In this document: in pieces, positions 31,163 through 43,851 of the stretch
How the letters are laid out: the number at the start of each line of letters is the position of its first letter
Numbering within the stretch: the first letter of the stretch is position 1
Assembly: GCA_950106755.1 (NCBI GenBank)
Contig: OX467082.1
Location: 38,502,001 to 38,566,000 of the forward strand
Reading direction: 5' to 3'
Source of the DNA: Climacium dendroides
Taxonomy: Eukaryota > Streptophyta > Bryopsida > Hypnales > Climaciaceae
Length of the DNA: 64,000 bases
Made by a program: the position numbers and the translations under genes
The notes under the pieces: generated by a model
The model's database searches: none
Seen by the model: only the letters and a program-made list of their open reading frames with translations
Told to the model about the DNA's origin: nothing

Positions 31163-34100
31163 CCCTCGGTCATCTGCAGCCAGAGCAGGCAATTTGCCAC
31201 CCATGGGTTGAAGCTCTTATTCCATAAGGAGAGCGACTTCTATTGAACCTCACCACATTGACAAACACAGGTGGGTTGGCCAATCTGTTTTCTTTTGATC
31301 GCTGTGCTGCAGCTTTCGGTCACATTGTTAATGCTGATCTTGGAGACGAGAGGGTTTCATAGTGCTTCTGCTCGTGTATGGTCACAGAGAGCATTTACAA
31401 AAAAAAGCACTTGTATTATATTATTGTTGACCCGCCAAAAGCATTTGTCAGAGTCAGCAATGCTTTAGTTGTTCCGATAGATAAGCTAGATAGATAAAAA
31501 CGGTTCAGAGGATTGGAGGGGTTCCTTGAAGGAAGAGCATTGAGATTAATGCTCACAAGTTCATGGTACAAGGGCTCCTGATTTTGAGCTCTCATCACAG
31601 CGGTGGATAATCTAGACTTTCAGAAATAAAGCCGTGATGTTGTACTACTGTCCATGACTTAAGCTTTGAAGCACATCATGGTGTTCACACATTGCTGGAT
31701 TTGTGCCCTCTAACTTAACCTGCAGTATTTGGATACATCTGCAAGGACTTCTGAAACACGATTACTTGAGATATTTCTGTAGTCATACTAGAATTCATGA
31801 TGGTTACGTCAACAGTGGCGACTGCCAGTACAGTACTAGGCACGGAAATCTGTCTTGGTCATCTTTTTGAAGTGTTGCTTAACTGCTGCTGTGACTTCCC
31901 TTACCGTGTCGAACGTCTTACTCATGTACGCCTTCTTAAAGCCGACATGGCACTGGCCCATGACAGTTTGCTCGACACTCTATTGTATTAAATGGAGCAC
32001 TTAACTTAGCTGTCACCACGTTCCTTACTTGGCACTTTCCAACGGCCAACATCATGGATTCTCCAAGTCTTGTGGCCTCTCTGACTGAATTTCCTTGAAG
32101 GAAATTTTAATTTGATTTAATTTTTGCCACCTACTGTATCAGTAGACTATGGTAGAACCAACCATTCTCAACCAAGGACCCATACACAACATGGAGGTTG
32201 CAACCATTTCCAACTGAGGTTAGAATAGATTTCCAACCACAGCTTGGAATGTGTTTTTACTCTTTTTCAAGGTTTGGACTAAGGGAGGCAATCCATTTTT
32301 GACTTAAGTAGATACACATATTTGTAGGGTAGGTTTCTTTAGTGGGGAAATTTTCTTGTGTGCAGGAATAGAGTTCACAAGGTTATCATGATTTTTGAGA
32401 TTTTTATTTCTTAAAATATAATTACTATGAATTTTTTAGCTAAAGATTTTATTCAACTCATATTGGTTATATAGACCTTTCTATTTTTTGACCAAGGGAT
32501 GGTTGCAATATTGAGAGTTTTATAGCCAATCATAATATGCCACAATTGTGCCATAATTTAAAGCAGCCTACATTGCCAGAAGGGTGGGTGGGATTGATCA
32601 GGAATGGAGTACCTCCTATAATAAGGTCATAACACATGTCTTGAAGTTATGAGCAATTAAGTAAGAAGTAGTGAATGGGAAAGTAATTCTTGAATAATTA
32701 GAATTAGAAGATTCTATATATTAGAAATATGTTCAAATCAACTTTTGGCTTTCAAAATTTATAGTAATTTCAATTCAAGGCATAAAATTACCAAAACATT
32801 TGCAATTTTTGGAATGTCTATCTATATGGCAGAGAATTTACATTGCCTGATATTGTTCTAGTACATGGCCATGGAATCACTTAAGTGATTGACTATGGGT
32901 GATTCTATGATAATCTTACAAATTGTGAAATTTTGCTCTTCATTTGTCCATTTTTCTATTTTATCTATTTGTCCACTTAACTATTCCATGTAGTTTCTAA
33001 AGTTTCTAGTTTCTGTAGTCTAAGATTTGTGTGTTTTTCAAAAGATCAAGCATTCAAACATTCTAGGTAGGTTATATACTATACAATATTTGGAAGAAAT
33101 GTTTTAAGGCACCCAATTTTGTCATTCAAAGAATTTGGCATAATATAGAATATAATTGATTTTTTTTATTTTACATAATTAATATTCAATTCCTATATAC
33201 AATTCCATTCAAGTTTATTGAATTTGAATTTCAAAAAAGCAAAATTCCATTTTGGGTCAATTTTTTCATTAATATTCATGATTTTATATGACAATTGATT
33301 TTTAAAAATTGGAGATGAATTTTGTTGATTTGATTGCATAGATATGTAAGAAACATCTATAGGCACATCTTTCATATTAATAAACACCCCATTAAGTAAC
33401 ACAGATATGATCTATGAAGAATTTAATGTGAAGTGTTGTATGACCAAATTTTATAGGAATTTGGATAAATCATTTTTGCAAAATGGTGGCAATAATCTAG
33501 TGTGGTTCACTTGAGGTGTGGTATGCAATGGTTACCTTGTTTTAAAAGAGCTTTTTAATACAAGGGTACACTTTGCAATTTTTAATGTATCCATAGTAAA
33601 CATCTTACCATAGGACAATTTTAGAGCCTCTTCATTACACAATTCTAATTCCAAATATACATAACTTATTCAATTTGAGTCTTGAAAACATGAATTAAAA
33701 TGAGTTAGATGTGACTTTTTGTCTTTGAAGAAAAATTTATTAAAAAATCATTTCAGGTTTGCAAACCATTTCAAAACACTATTCTAATATCTAATTTCCC
33801 TCTATTGCTTTTTGATGTAGTGATAATTGTATTTAGCTCATAATTTCAATCATGTAGGATTAGGATTGAACAAGTTGGAATTGGATTGAAAAGTAACACT
33901 TTTAATAAGTTTGAATAACACAACCATGGAAGTTATACACATATCAAAAGGTTCATTCATTATTCCAAAATCCCAAAGGACACTTTTTTTATAATCTTTG
34001 CAATGTGTATAGAACTTAGATAGCCACAATAACATCCGGATGAGATTCATAATCTCTCCTATAGACAACTACCATGGGAAGCTTTGTGTTCTTGCCATGA

Positions 34101-34449
34101 CCCACCTATTTATATTTCTTTCTACTAAAAATAAATTGAGTTAACCAAAATGGACATGAAATATTTCCTAAAGTGCTCTTCTTGTGAAATTTTATTTTTT
34201 GGGAATCCCATAAATCTATAAATATGTGCAATGACTATACTATATTGTCTTATATCACCTAAAAAATAAAAAATAAATATCATCTAGTATCATCTAGAAA
34301 ATTAGTGTTACCACCACAAAATTTCTTTGAGGGAACAATACCTCCAATACTATTTCAATCAACCTGCACTAATTCAATCAACGTACACTAATTAAATTTC
34401 AATACTATTTCAATCAACCTACACTAATTTACTGTTAGGACAAATTAGT
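31163..34449. other. PI4K-beta 3' region and AT-rich spacer
   Basis: The first several hundred bases probably contain the 3' untranslated region. From about 32100 the DNA is AT-rich spacer with no recognisable gene or strong repeat. A short direct repeat with CTAATTCAATCAACGTACAC and close variants lies near 34360-34430. Confidence 0.5.
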
Positions 34450-35562
34450 GTAGTTGATCATGACTCGACTCAGCCGTGTAACTTGCAGTAAAAGAGCTGA
34501 TTATCAGGAAGAAGGTTCGAGAAGAAAAGGAAACTTCGGAAGGCCGTCACTAACTCACTCACTAACTCAATAAGTTAGTAACTCAGTCACAGACCACGGA
34601 TCGACTTGGCTGAAGGTTTCTGAAGAGATTGCTTTGGTCCTTGACCTTGCAACAGGCCCTTATTTGCGTTTTTTTTCTTCGGTGCCGTGCATCCCTGTGT
34701 CTGCGATCACCACCGCCGTTGTCACCATCTGCTTCGAGAATTTTTCACCAATCTTATTTTGGTGCATCCACGCCACTGAATTCCATCTTTGACCAGTTCC
34801 ATTCATTGCCGCGAAAGCTCTTCCGTTGAAGATCGGTAAGCATTTACAGCAATTGTCCTCGTCGGTCCTTGGAATTCGAAGTAACCATTTCAAACCATAT
34901 TCTACAGCAATTTTGAGGTTCTATTGGAATGATCTGCAACCTTTTGGACTTTTTGGTTGAGTGAGGGACAGGATTTGGCCGAGGTTTTTTTTTTTAATGG
35001 ATCGGGATCGAGGTTGGGACCATAATCGATTGATTGCTCTAATTCTTTCAGTCGACGTGAATTCAATTTTCAAGAAAGATCGGTGAAATTTCTTTCGGAA
35101 TTTTTGGATTGTGTTTGAAATTTTTGGTCAAGTCGGTGGTTAGAGTTGGTTGTTACGATTGTGTGTGTTTTAGAGGCGATTGCGTGTTGGGAGGACTGTC
35201 ATTTCGGAGTTAGGATTAGATCTGCCAATATGTAGGCCACAGAGAGATCTTTCACGGAGTTTATAATTTTCACTACGACGTGAGTGGTGTTTTGATGTCA
35301 GTAAGTTGTTTGTGAAATTTGAAAAAAGGAGGACGTGATTGCGATGTACTGCATGGTGTTTCGAAGGAAATTGTCTAATCTAGGGTTATGGGGAACGTTA
35401 GGAGTGTGTTGGGGTTTATGTGGAACGAGACTTGGTGTCGGATTTTTTTTGGTTTTGTTGTGTGAATTTGCGACTTCTGAGTGGAAAATTCGTGAATTTT
35501 TGATGTGTGATCAGGTTTTGGGATTCGCGTGTGCGTCTGAGCACAAGCGAGCGACAGCGACA
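34450..35562 (+). promoter_or_regulatory. Promoter and 5' leader region of ABCF1
   Basis: Composition rises towards the ABCF1 start, and the last 200 bases are open in frame with it. The start at 35563 is preferred over the upstream in-frame ATG at 35335 because [11 protein letters not shown] is the conserved beginning of plant ABCF1. No TATA box stands out and the leader may contain an intron. Confidence 0.4.
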
Positions 35563-38500
35563 ATGGTGTCTGATGCGAGTAAGAAGAAGGCTGCGGCGAA
35601 GAAAGCCGCGGCCGCGGAGAAACGGGGATCCAAGTCGGCGGCCGCTGTGGCGCAGTCGAAGCTGAAAGACGTGATCAATCCCACTTCCACTGCGGACAAT
35701 ACCTTGGCAGACGAAATGGCGGCAGCCCGGATCACCGATCGCACCTGCACGGGCGTCTTGGCATCGCATCCCCAATCCCGCGACATTCACGTACGTCTAT
35801 CTATACGCCTCTGCCTGTTCATTTTTGTTATTCCAGGAACGTCACCACTGACACGAATGGCGTTACTTGACTGCGGTTTCATGTTGCTATTTACACGAAT
35901 CTCACAATTTTCACACTCTGAGATTGTTCAATTGTTAACCCCTAAGTGCTCAAACTTCGAATCGAAAATCCACTTCGGAAGCTAATAATCGACGATTGTA
36001 GGAACCTTCAAGTTCTATCTGTCAAAAATGTAGGGCATGATTTCTTGGAACGTCACCATTGTCATGCACGGCGTTACCTGACTGCAGTTTCATGATCCTA
36101 TTTTACACAAATCTCACAATGCTCAAATTATTTCAAACACTGAGATTGTCCAATTGTTAACCCCTAAGTGCTCGAACTTCAAACAAGAAATCTACTTCTG
36201 AAGCAATAGTCGACGATTATAGGAACCTTTAAAAAATATTTCTATCTGTCAAAAATGTAGGACATGATTTCTAAGTGCGTCACCTCTGTGGTAGAGAGTA
36301 CGACTCCGCGCGAAAGGCGTGAGCTGGTTGTAGTTTCATGGTCGTATTTTACGCGAATCTGACAATTTACAAAATCTCACATAAATTCAAACACTGATGA
36401 TGTCCAACTGTGAGCCTCTTGAGAGTCCAAACTGAACATAGATATTCCACTTTCGAAGCTTATAGTCGACTGCAGGAACTTCCAAAAGATACTACTATCT
36501 GTCAAAAATGTAGGACTTGATTTCTTCTTTCTATCAGGGTTGCCACAGTTCACGATTCTAGGTCTGTCACAGTTTACAATTTCAACCACGCGGCTCTGCT
36601 GTTTCTTGCCCTCGAAATCTGGACCTGTGCGATCCTGTGTCCTAGAGTCTTGTCTCAAATTACAGGGCGCCTTGTGTGGAACTTTCAAATCGAGTTGCCC
36701 AAATTGTCTCCATTTTTCAAAACTCTTACACTCCCTATCGATACATTTTGTTCCCGTGCAGCGATTTATTACAACTCCCAGAGATATGGAAGTGACCACT
36801 TTGGGCCATATTTGCAGCTGGGGATTATTTGAAATTTGAAATTTTCTAGCATCGTTTGTTAAATAGACCAGTGCATTGAATTGCTGAGTTGCTTTTGTTA
36901 ATGATCAAAGGTGGTGGTATTTCTTTTTTGCAGATAGAATCGTTGTCTGTGACTTTCCATGGGCATGAACTTGTGACTGATTCAACTCTTGAACTCAATT
37001 ATGGAAGGTAAATTGAAGTACTTGAAACTTTTTGGTGTATAATCATAGTTTACTGACTGGTGTGAAATAAAGGGCTTTTGGAACTACTGGATTTCATTTA
37101 TCGTACTTTTGTCACCACTTTGCATTCCTGATTTGTGAATCGCTTTTTTGGTTTCAGGCGTTACGGGCTTCTCGGGTTGAACGGATGTGGTAAATCGACA
37201 CTGCTGACAGCAATTGGACTGCGAGAAGTTCCGATCCCTGAGCACATGGATATCTACCACTTGACCAAGGAAATTGAGGCCACGGATTTGACTGCCCTTG
37301 AGGCTGTCAAGAACGTGGATGAAGAGAGACTCCGGTTGGAGAAGGAGGCCGAGAAGCTTGCCCAACAAGTGAGCATACAATTGAGTCATATTCTCTGTCT
37401 GATCATCTTTTCATTTTTGAAGCCCAGTTTGTACTATAGAGGACCTGGAGTAGAATCAATCTGGTTTCTTCCTTCCATGCAGGCCGTCCCACTTCGTGTC
37501 TAATCAAAATTTACAAAATAAATGTGCCCTAGGCGTTCACCTCATTGATCTTTGTTTTTTATAAATACACCAAGGTCTTCTTTACTTCAGATAGGACTTC
37601 GTGGGGCTTCGTGGCCTTCAATATCCTTTACAACTCCAGGTCATCTGTACTACTCCGGTCCCCATCATTGAAACTAATTCTGGATAAAATCATGTCACAA
37701 CAATGATAACAAAGGGACTGTTTTCTCAGGACGATGGCGGTGGTGAGCCTTTGGAACGGATTTATGAGAGATTGGAATTGATGGATTCTGCAACCGCGGA
37801 GATGCGGGCAGCCCAAATTTTGCATGGTCTAGGATTTACCAAGAAAACCCAAGCGAAGAAGACGCGTGACTTCTCAGGAGGGTGGAGAATGAGGATAGCC
37901 TTAGCAAGGGCTCTTTTTATGAACCCAACCATACTTCTGCTTGATGAGCCAACTAATCATCTGGGTGAGTCTTTCTTGAAATCAAATTTAGACCAAATCA
38001 TCGACTTCAAATAATGTAGGTCAAATATTGGGGACCCTGATGTTATGTTATGCTGAATCTTGATATGTTGGGAAACGTAGACTTGGAGGCGTGTGTGTGG
38101 TTGGAGGAGACACTGAAGAAGTTCGATCGCATATTGGTGGTGGTCTCTCACTCCCAGGATTTTCTCAACGGTGTGTGCACCAACATCATTCACATGCAAA
38201 ACAAGCAGCTCAAGTTCTACACGGGGAACTACGACCAGTATTGTCAAACACGGGCGGAGCTCGAGGAGAATCAGATGAAGCAGTATCGTTGGGAGCAGGA
38301 GCAGATATCAGCAATGAAAGAGTACATTGCGAGATTTGGACACGGATCTGCAAAGCTTGCGCGACAAGCTCAAAGTAAAGAGAAGACCCTGGCTAAGATG
38401 GAAAGGGGTGGGCTGGCAGAGAAGGTGGTCAAGGACAAGGTTTTAACATTCAGGCAATTGGAATAATGTTTTTTCAGAACTAAAGAGACTTTTGCATCCT

Positions 38501-39616
38501 TTAGTAGCCATTTTATTCTTTGATAATTTCGTAGCAACTCACTATACTTGACGTATTTTTGGCGTTTTTTCGTAGCAGATCTTGCACGTTATACTATTTA
38601 CCCCCAAGAGTTCCTGTAATGCTTTTAGCCAAGAGTTTTATTCTCTAAACTTCTTGCGAAATTATTTCACTGGTTCAGGTTCACAGATGTAGGCAAGCTG
38701 CCACCTCCTGTGCTACAGTTCGTGGACCTCAAATTTGGCTACACTCCTGATCACCTGATTTATGAGAAAGTGGACTTTGGAGTGGACTTGGACTCTCGGA
38801 TTGCGCTTGTGGGACCTAATGGAGCAGGCAAGAGCACGCTGCTCAAGCTCATGACCGGGGCGGTTGAGCCTCTGGATGGAATGGTGCGTCGGCATAACCA
38901 CCTTCGTATTGCACAGTACCACCAGCATTTGACAGAGAAGCTGTCTCTAGACCTATCGGCACTGCAGTACATGATGAACGAGTACCCGGGCATGGAAGAG
39001 GAGAAGATGAGGGCGGCCATTGGTCGCTTTGGACTCACAGGCAAGCACTGAAGTTGTTATTGTTTTTTTTTCAAGATTAGCGAAATTGCTACAACCTTTA
39101 GCTTTTAATAGCAATTTTAGTGAAATATTCTATATACTTCATTAATCTTGTAGCAACTTACTATATCTGATAAATTTTTTTCTCGTTTTGACATTTCTTT
39201 AGCAGAGCCTACACTTTTGGCTAATTGATCCCAGAAGCGCCTCAAGAATGATCACTTCTGGAAGAATTTCTAAATTTGTGTAAAAATCTTTCACTGCAGG
39301 CAAGGCACAGATCATGCCCATTGGCAACCTCTCTGATGGACAGAAGAGCCGGGTTATCTTTGCTTGGTTGGCCTGGAGGCTACCCCACTTGCTTTTATTG
39401 GATGAGCCCACCAACCATCTGGATATTGAAACCATTGACTCTCTTGCTGATGCTTTGAACGAGTGGGATGGAGGCATGGTGCTCGTAAGCCACGACTTTA
39501 GGCTCATCAACCAAGTGGCCAAGGAGATCTGGGTTTGTGAGAAGAAGTCCATCACGAAATGGAACGGCGATATCATGGACTTCAAACGACATCTGAAGAA
39601 GAGTGCTGGCTTGTAA
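35563..39616 (+). CDS. ABC transporter F family member 1 (GCN20-type soluble ATPase)
   Basis: ABCF proteins have two ATP-binding cassettes and no membrane domain; eukaryotic members act with ribosomes and in the GCN pathway. Seven exons join in phase: 35563-35790, 36934-37007, 37158-37368, 37730-37964, 38081-38453, 38679-39040, 39300-39616; about 599 aa (Arabidopsis ABCF1 is 595). The start is Lys/Ala-rich ([14 protein letters not shown]). Cassette 1: Walker [10 protein letters not shown] about 107-115, signature FSGGW about 219, Walker [12 protein letters not shown] about 240-250. A charged linker between the cassettes contains [20 protein letters not shown]. Cassette 2: Walker [10 protein letters not shown] about 419-427, signature LSDGQ about 505-509, Walker [13 protein letters not shown], switch His in VLVSHDFR. 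All motifs are intact. The last two introns start with GC, not GT. Confidence 0.96.
35827..36528 (+). repeat. Three tandem units of about 225-255 bp in ABCF1 intron 1
   Basis: Units lie at about 35827-36050, 36049-36274 and 36274-36528. Each contains CGTCAC, a TTTCATG..CGTATTT-type block, ACAATTT..CACA, GATTGT or GATGATGT CCAA, CTTC..AGC followed by TCGACGATTRTAGGAAC, and CTATCTGTCAAAAATGTAGG. The third unit is the most diverged. A partial relative sits in an intron of the E2 gene at 13335-13455. Confidence 0.8.
38454..38678 (+). other. GC-AG intron, ABCF1 intron 5
   Basis: The preceding exon must end ACATTCAG to keep the conserved [15 protein letters not shown], so the intron begins GCAATT and ends GGTTCAG. 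No GT donor in any nearby position preserves the frame and the protein. The intron interior shares a TAGCAACTYACTATA block with intron 6. Confidence 0.8.
39041..39299 (+). other. GC-AG intron, ABCF1 intron 6
   Basis: The conserved FGLTGKAQIMP is restored only if the exon ends ACTCACAG and the intron begins GCAAGC, a close match to the known AG-GCAAGT consensus for GC donors. It ends CACTGCAG. The interior resembles intron 5 around CTTTAG, TAGCMATTTTA and TAGCAACTTACTATA. Confidence 0.85.
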
Positions 39617-42228
39617 ATGAACTGGTAATGTTGTTGACCTCAGGGTAGGATGTTCTTGTCCTAAGACGTGCTAAACCATTGACTACCTCCAGACTTTATA
39701 TTAGGATATTGTGAAATAGAATTACGTGTCGGAGAGAGGTTGGCCTCAACGGCAGAAGAGTTGATAGCCCTCAAGGTGTTAGTGCAGCAGTGATGCCAAC
39801 TTTATTGTTTTGAATCGTGATGCATTTCACAGCAAGTGCATGCTTGTATGTGTTGCGCCCCAGTTTCTGCGGCATTGATTCTTATAATCTGATCTAGCGA
39901 GTGAGTGAGCGGGCGAGAAAGAGTAAAGAAGTGTATGCTTCAAGCTTTACCTGGTCCTAGTATTCGTTGTGTACAAGGCTGGACTAACGTGGGTCTGGAC
40001 AAACTATTAACACGGTACAAAACTTTTGTAATTTCTACTATTGCATTGTCGGTTTTGGCTTTTAAACTTTTCTGGCTAGTTGCTTTAGTGGCTTGAGCAT
40101 CTTAATCAAATATGTAAGGAATGTGATTTTGGGGAGATTTATGCTGAGATTGCTTTGGGAAGTGCCAAATCTGTTGAGATCATATCTTTCTCACTATGTA
40201 TGAATCCCTCATGAATTCTCACGTGAGAGAACTACATCTGCAGGTTGTAGACCAGTATTAGATAACTACTCCAATGTCCTTAACAATATTAAACAACTTT
40301 TCATAGATACATAGAAATGGCCCTATAAAGTAAGAATTTAAAAATGCATCTAAATTAACCTCTAAACGTTCAGAGTCTTCTCCAGAATTATCGATTCCAG
40401 AACTGTCGATTTGAGAAAAATCATCATAACGTACTCTTTTGGAAGAAGCATATTTTGGAATCGATGATCAAATAAAAGATGTAGACTTTGAGTTTTGGCT
40501 TCCATCTCTAAGGTTAGATTCATCAATCATATCACCAATATTTTTTTATAAATTATAAAAGGAAAATTTCAAAATTCCTTTGAAATTCAATTACAAGAAA
40601 AATATTGTCATTTTTTGAGTAAATTTTGTTGGAATGGATTTGAAATGAGGTTCTTTTGATATGGTGATTTTGGGGAATTTTTCTGTTCTTTAAATTTGTG
40701 ACCTCATTTATGCAAATCTAGTTTTGAACTAGAGTCAACACAATTTTGGCTTGGTCAATTACTTGATTTACTTCCACATTTGTAATTTAAGAAAAATATA
40801 TATATGATAGTAACACCAAATCCAACCATTAGATAGGACGACAGCTTATTAAAGTATCTCTACAAATTAGAATGACTTTCATCTAAGTAGTAATGAGAAA
40901 GTCAAAAAAGAGATTTTCAATCTATTTGTCGTCTAGAAATTGGACGTTGGAGTGCTTTAGGGTTAAGGATGGTTTTCTTGTTTCTAGTTGGTTACACCTA
41001 CATGAGTGTGAATTAAGCATCATTCTTATTAGATTTCATATTCTCTTTGCGTGTAATTTTTGAACAACTTATGCCAATAAACTACAAAATAAAGTACATT
41101 ATGAGTTCTCCCACTTTCAAGCCTCATTGAATGCTTTCGAACCTATCAACGTGACAATTTGGGAGTGGGCTCTCAAGCCAACATTAATTTTGTTTCCCAT
41201 CCACTTAGACACTTAATCCTTAACAACGAGCCAGTCACTGTGGAAATCACCTATTTGGGTACCCTGTGAATTGTTGGCTTAAAAAAATGAAAAAGCACTC
41301 ACTAGGAGACAAGCTACTGTAGAAGATGTTTTCTTCTCCCACAAAATTTGGAGGATGAATAGTAGCACTTCTATCCTATATGGAGAGATTCTTTGTCATT
41401 CATTGACCAGAAAATGTCCTCAACGTCATTTAAGGGTTAACCACAAAGCCACCGACTAACTTTTACAACACGGTTTTTTGCACTTGCATCCCCAATGCTT
41501 GAGGGGGTTAATGGAAACACACTAACATTGAGTTGTGCATCATTACTTGTATTGTGCACCATTGATTCAGTGATGAAGCTAACTACTTCTCTTGTTTATC
41601 ACAGTTCAAATAATGAAAACTAAACCCCGTCCGGGACTTCCAAAGTTGTTGAATGTTGTGATTGCTCCATCGAACATTAAGTGTGCATTGTATCTTTGGT
41701 ACCACTAAGGTATCCAGTGCCCTTGTTTATCACTATTAATTCAGCATGATCAACTTTCCTTGGGAATTTGAAAATAAAAGAATTTTATGCTTGCGGAGTT
41801 GATATCAACATCGATGTTGATGGATATTTAGGATAGCCCAGTAGCAAGTCGAGCTACATTAGTATCACTGATGTTGCAGGCAATTTCCGTTTTGGTGTTG
41901 GATTGATGGGCCCTGTGAAGGGCAGTCCAAAAAATGGGGTATGCCGGTGAGTGTACCCAGCGCACGGTATTCTTTAGTAAAAGGCGAAAGAATAGTTCGC
42001 TCTGTGCTGAGCACCCGACTGATAGGGTTCGCTATGCGAAGATGGTTCAACTTATACAGATAGCGTGCCTTGTTTGCAGCAACCAGTTTGGGATAAATAG
42101 GCCGGCGTCTCGCATATTTAGAGGATCAGGGAACCACACTTCAAATCGCCAATAAGGTAGCAACACCTTAAAGCAACTAGTAACCAACACGAACACTTAC
42201 ATTTTGCCTCATAGCAAACCAATCTTCA
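39617..42228. other. ABCF1 3' region and AT-rich spacer
   Basis: A probable 3' untranslated region runs for a few hundred bases. Beyond about 40100 no gene or clear repeat could be supported, although 41.6-42.1 kb is less AT-rich than its surroundings. Confidence 0.45.
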
Positions 42229-42382
42229 TGTAAATCCATCAAGGCTTTTACTCAAGCTTTGAGTAAATTAGCAAAATGGCTATTCATGCATCAGTCTCTA
42301 CAATGTGTAAATCCATCAAGGCTTCTACTCAAGCTTTGAGTAAATTAGCAAAATGGCTATTCATGCATCAGTCTCTACAATG
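42229..42382. repeat. 77-bp perfect-length tandem duplication
   Basis: 42229-42305 and 42306-42382 are direct copies that differ at a single base (CTTTTACTC versus CTTCTACTC). Each contains the near-palindrome TACTCAAGCTTTGAGTA. The near identity points to a recent duplication. Confidence 0.9.
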
Positions 42383-43851
42383 TGTGCAAGACCTATCTTT
42401 TTCACATAAAATTCCAAGGATGAACATTTGTACTTTTGTCAAACATAGAAGGATTCTCTATCATCCCTCAGATCATCCCTCAGACACTGACTGCGATCCA
42501 GAAGCTAGGACAATCAGCTGCAGAAAGCATTAACAACTAGGGCTGCATCTAATGGGTGCGCATACCTTAGTAACTCAAGGAAATCTTCTTGGCCTACACA
42601 GGAGAACGTTGATAGTAATTCACTTCGAGTGTTGCATCCTGGAGACATCTAAAAACACCACCACTTTTATGAGATCCAACAGCTGCGACATCCGAAGTGA
42701 TGAAGCAAATTAATGACATGGTATCGTCGTTGGAGTTAAAATGTGGAAAAAACGAATGACGGTATAGCTATCCTTACAACGCCTATAACACTAGATAGGC
42801 TGACAATTCCACTTTTCTTGGCACGTTGGAGGACTCACGCAGATGCTATACCAGATAGATCTAAGTATACCAGCTGGTGAGTGGTAGAAATCCCGACCTT
42901 CAAAGTGCACCTCGGATTGTGAATCTCGTAAGGATTTCATGTTTGCGAGGTTTCACGACACGGTATAAATCAGACCCCAAACAAAAAGCCATATTCACTT
43001 CCAAAGTTCCTCCAAGCAGAGCACCCAGCAACTGACAATCAGATCACTCAAAAAATCAGACATGGTGTAAATCAGACCAATAAACCACTCATAAACACAT
43101 ATATCGAAATGAACACAATGAACACACAAATTGGAGGACTCGTGGATTCATGGACAACAATCCATAAGCCGGAATCCAACGTGCAGTCTTCTGAATGTAA
43201 TATTTAACAGTGGTACCAACATTAAATATTATCAGAACTCCATGAAAAAGAAGAAAAGGGACAAAAAAACATGAACCCCAACAGAAGAGATACAGCATGA
43301 ACAGCAGGAAAGAATCACTTTCATAAAGCTTATGACTTACACCTTCACCTGATCCTTCTGTCCCTTCCGCTATAATAAAAAGGGGAACTCTGCTAACCCA
43401 GGGAGGTCGAATCGACAGGAAACCTAGAATCCAGGACTCACCACTGTGGTGCTTTGCTGTTGTTTCACTCCCCGCTAAGCGGTTGAAATATCCGCAACTG
43501 ATAGTTTGGGTAGGGCGCTCAGACTGACAGCCCTCCAAAGCCCTGTTCAAGCTAAGCTAGACGGCGTCTACGTAACAGAAATGGAAAAATCTACCAATCT
43601 GTACAGTAAATGCCGTCCAAAGATTGTCTTGTGCTATCTACAGCTGAACTAAGTGATCAAATAACCAAGTAGCCGCATGCAGTTCTCTCCACAATATTTA
43701 TATTCAATTGAAGAAAACAAGCTCGGTTCTTTTCATGATCATCCCACTAAAACTTCCCCATGCGTGCTCAGAGCTTCCCAGCACTTCCGTCAACAAAACA
43801 GAAGATCTCAAATCATGAGAATCTGAGATACGGCACTAGACAAAATAATAT
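42383..43851. other. Spacer and probable 3' untranslated region of UPL3
   Basis: The part nearest 43850 is probably the UPL3 3' untranslated region, which runs leftwards. A 153-codon minus-strand frame (43089-43550) lies here but has no recognisable domain and is probably not coding. The rest shows nothing identifiable. Confidence 0.4.

Noticed and set aside
35335..35562. Upstream in-frame ATG extending ABCF1 by 76 codons
   Set aside because: The extension has leader-like composition, and conserved plant ABCF1 begins at [11 protein letters not shown] (35563).
43089..43550. 153-codon minus-strand frame downstream of UPL3
   Set aside because: No domain or family resemblance. Its position fits the UPL3 3' untranslated region.
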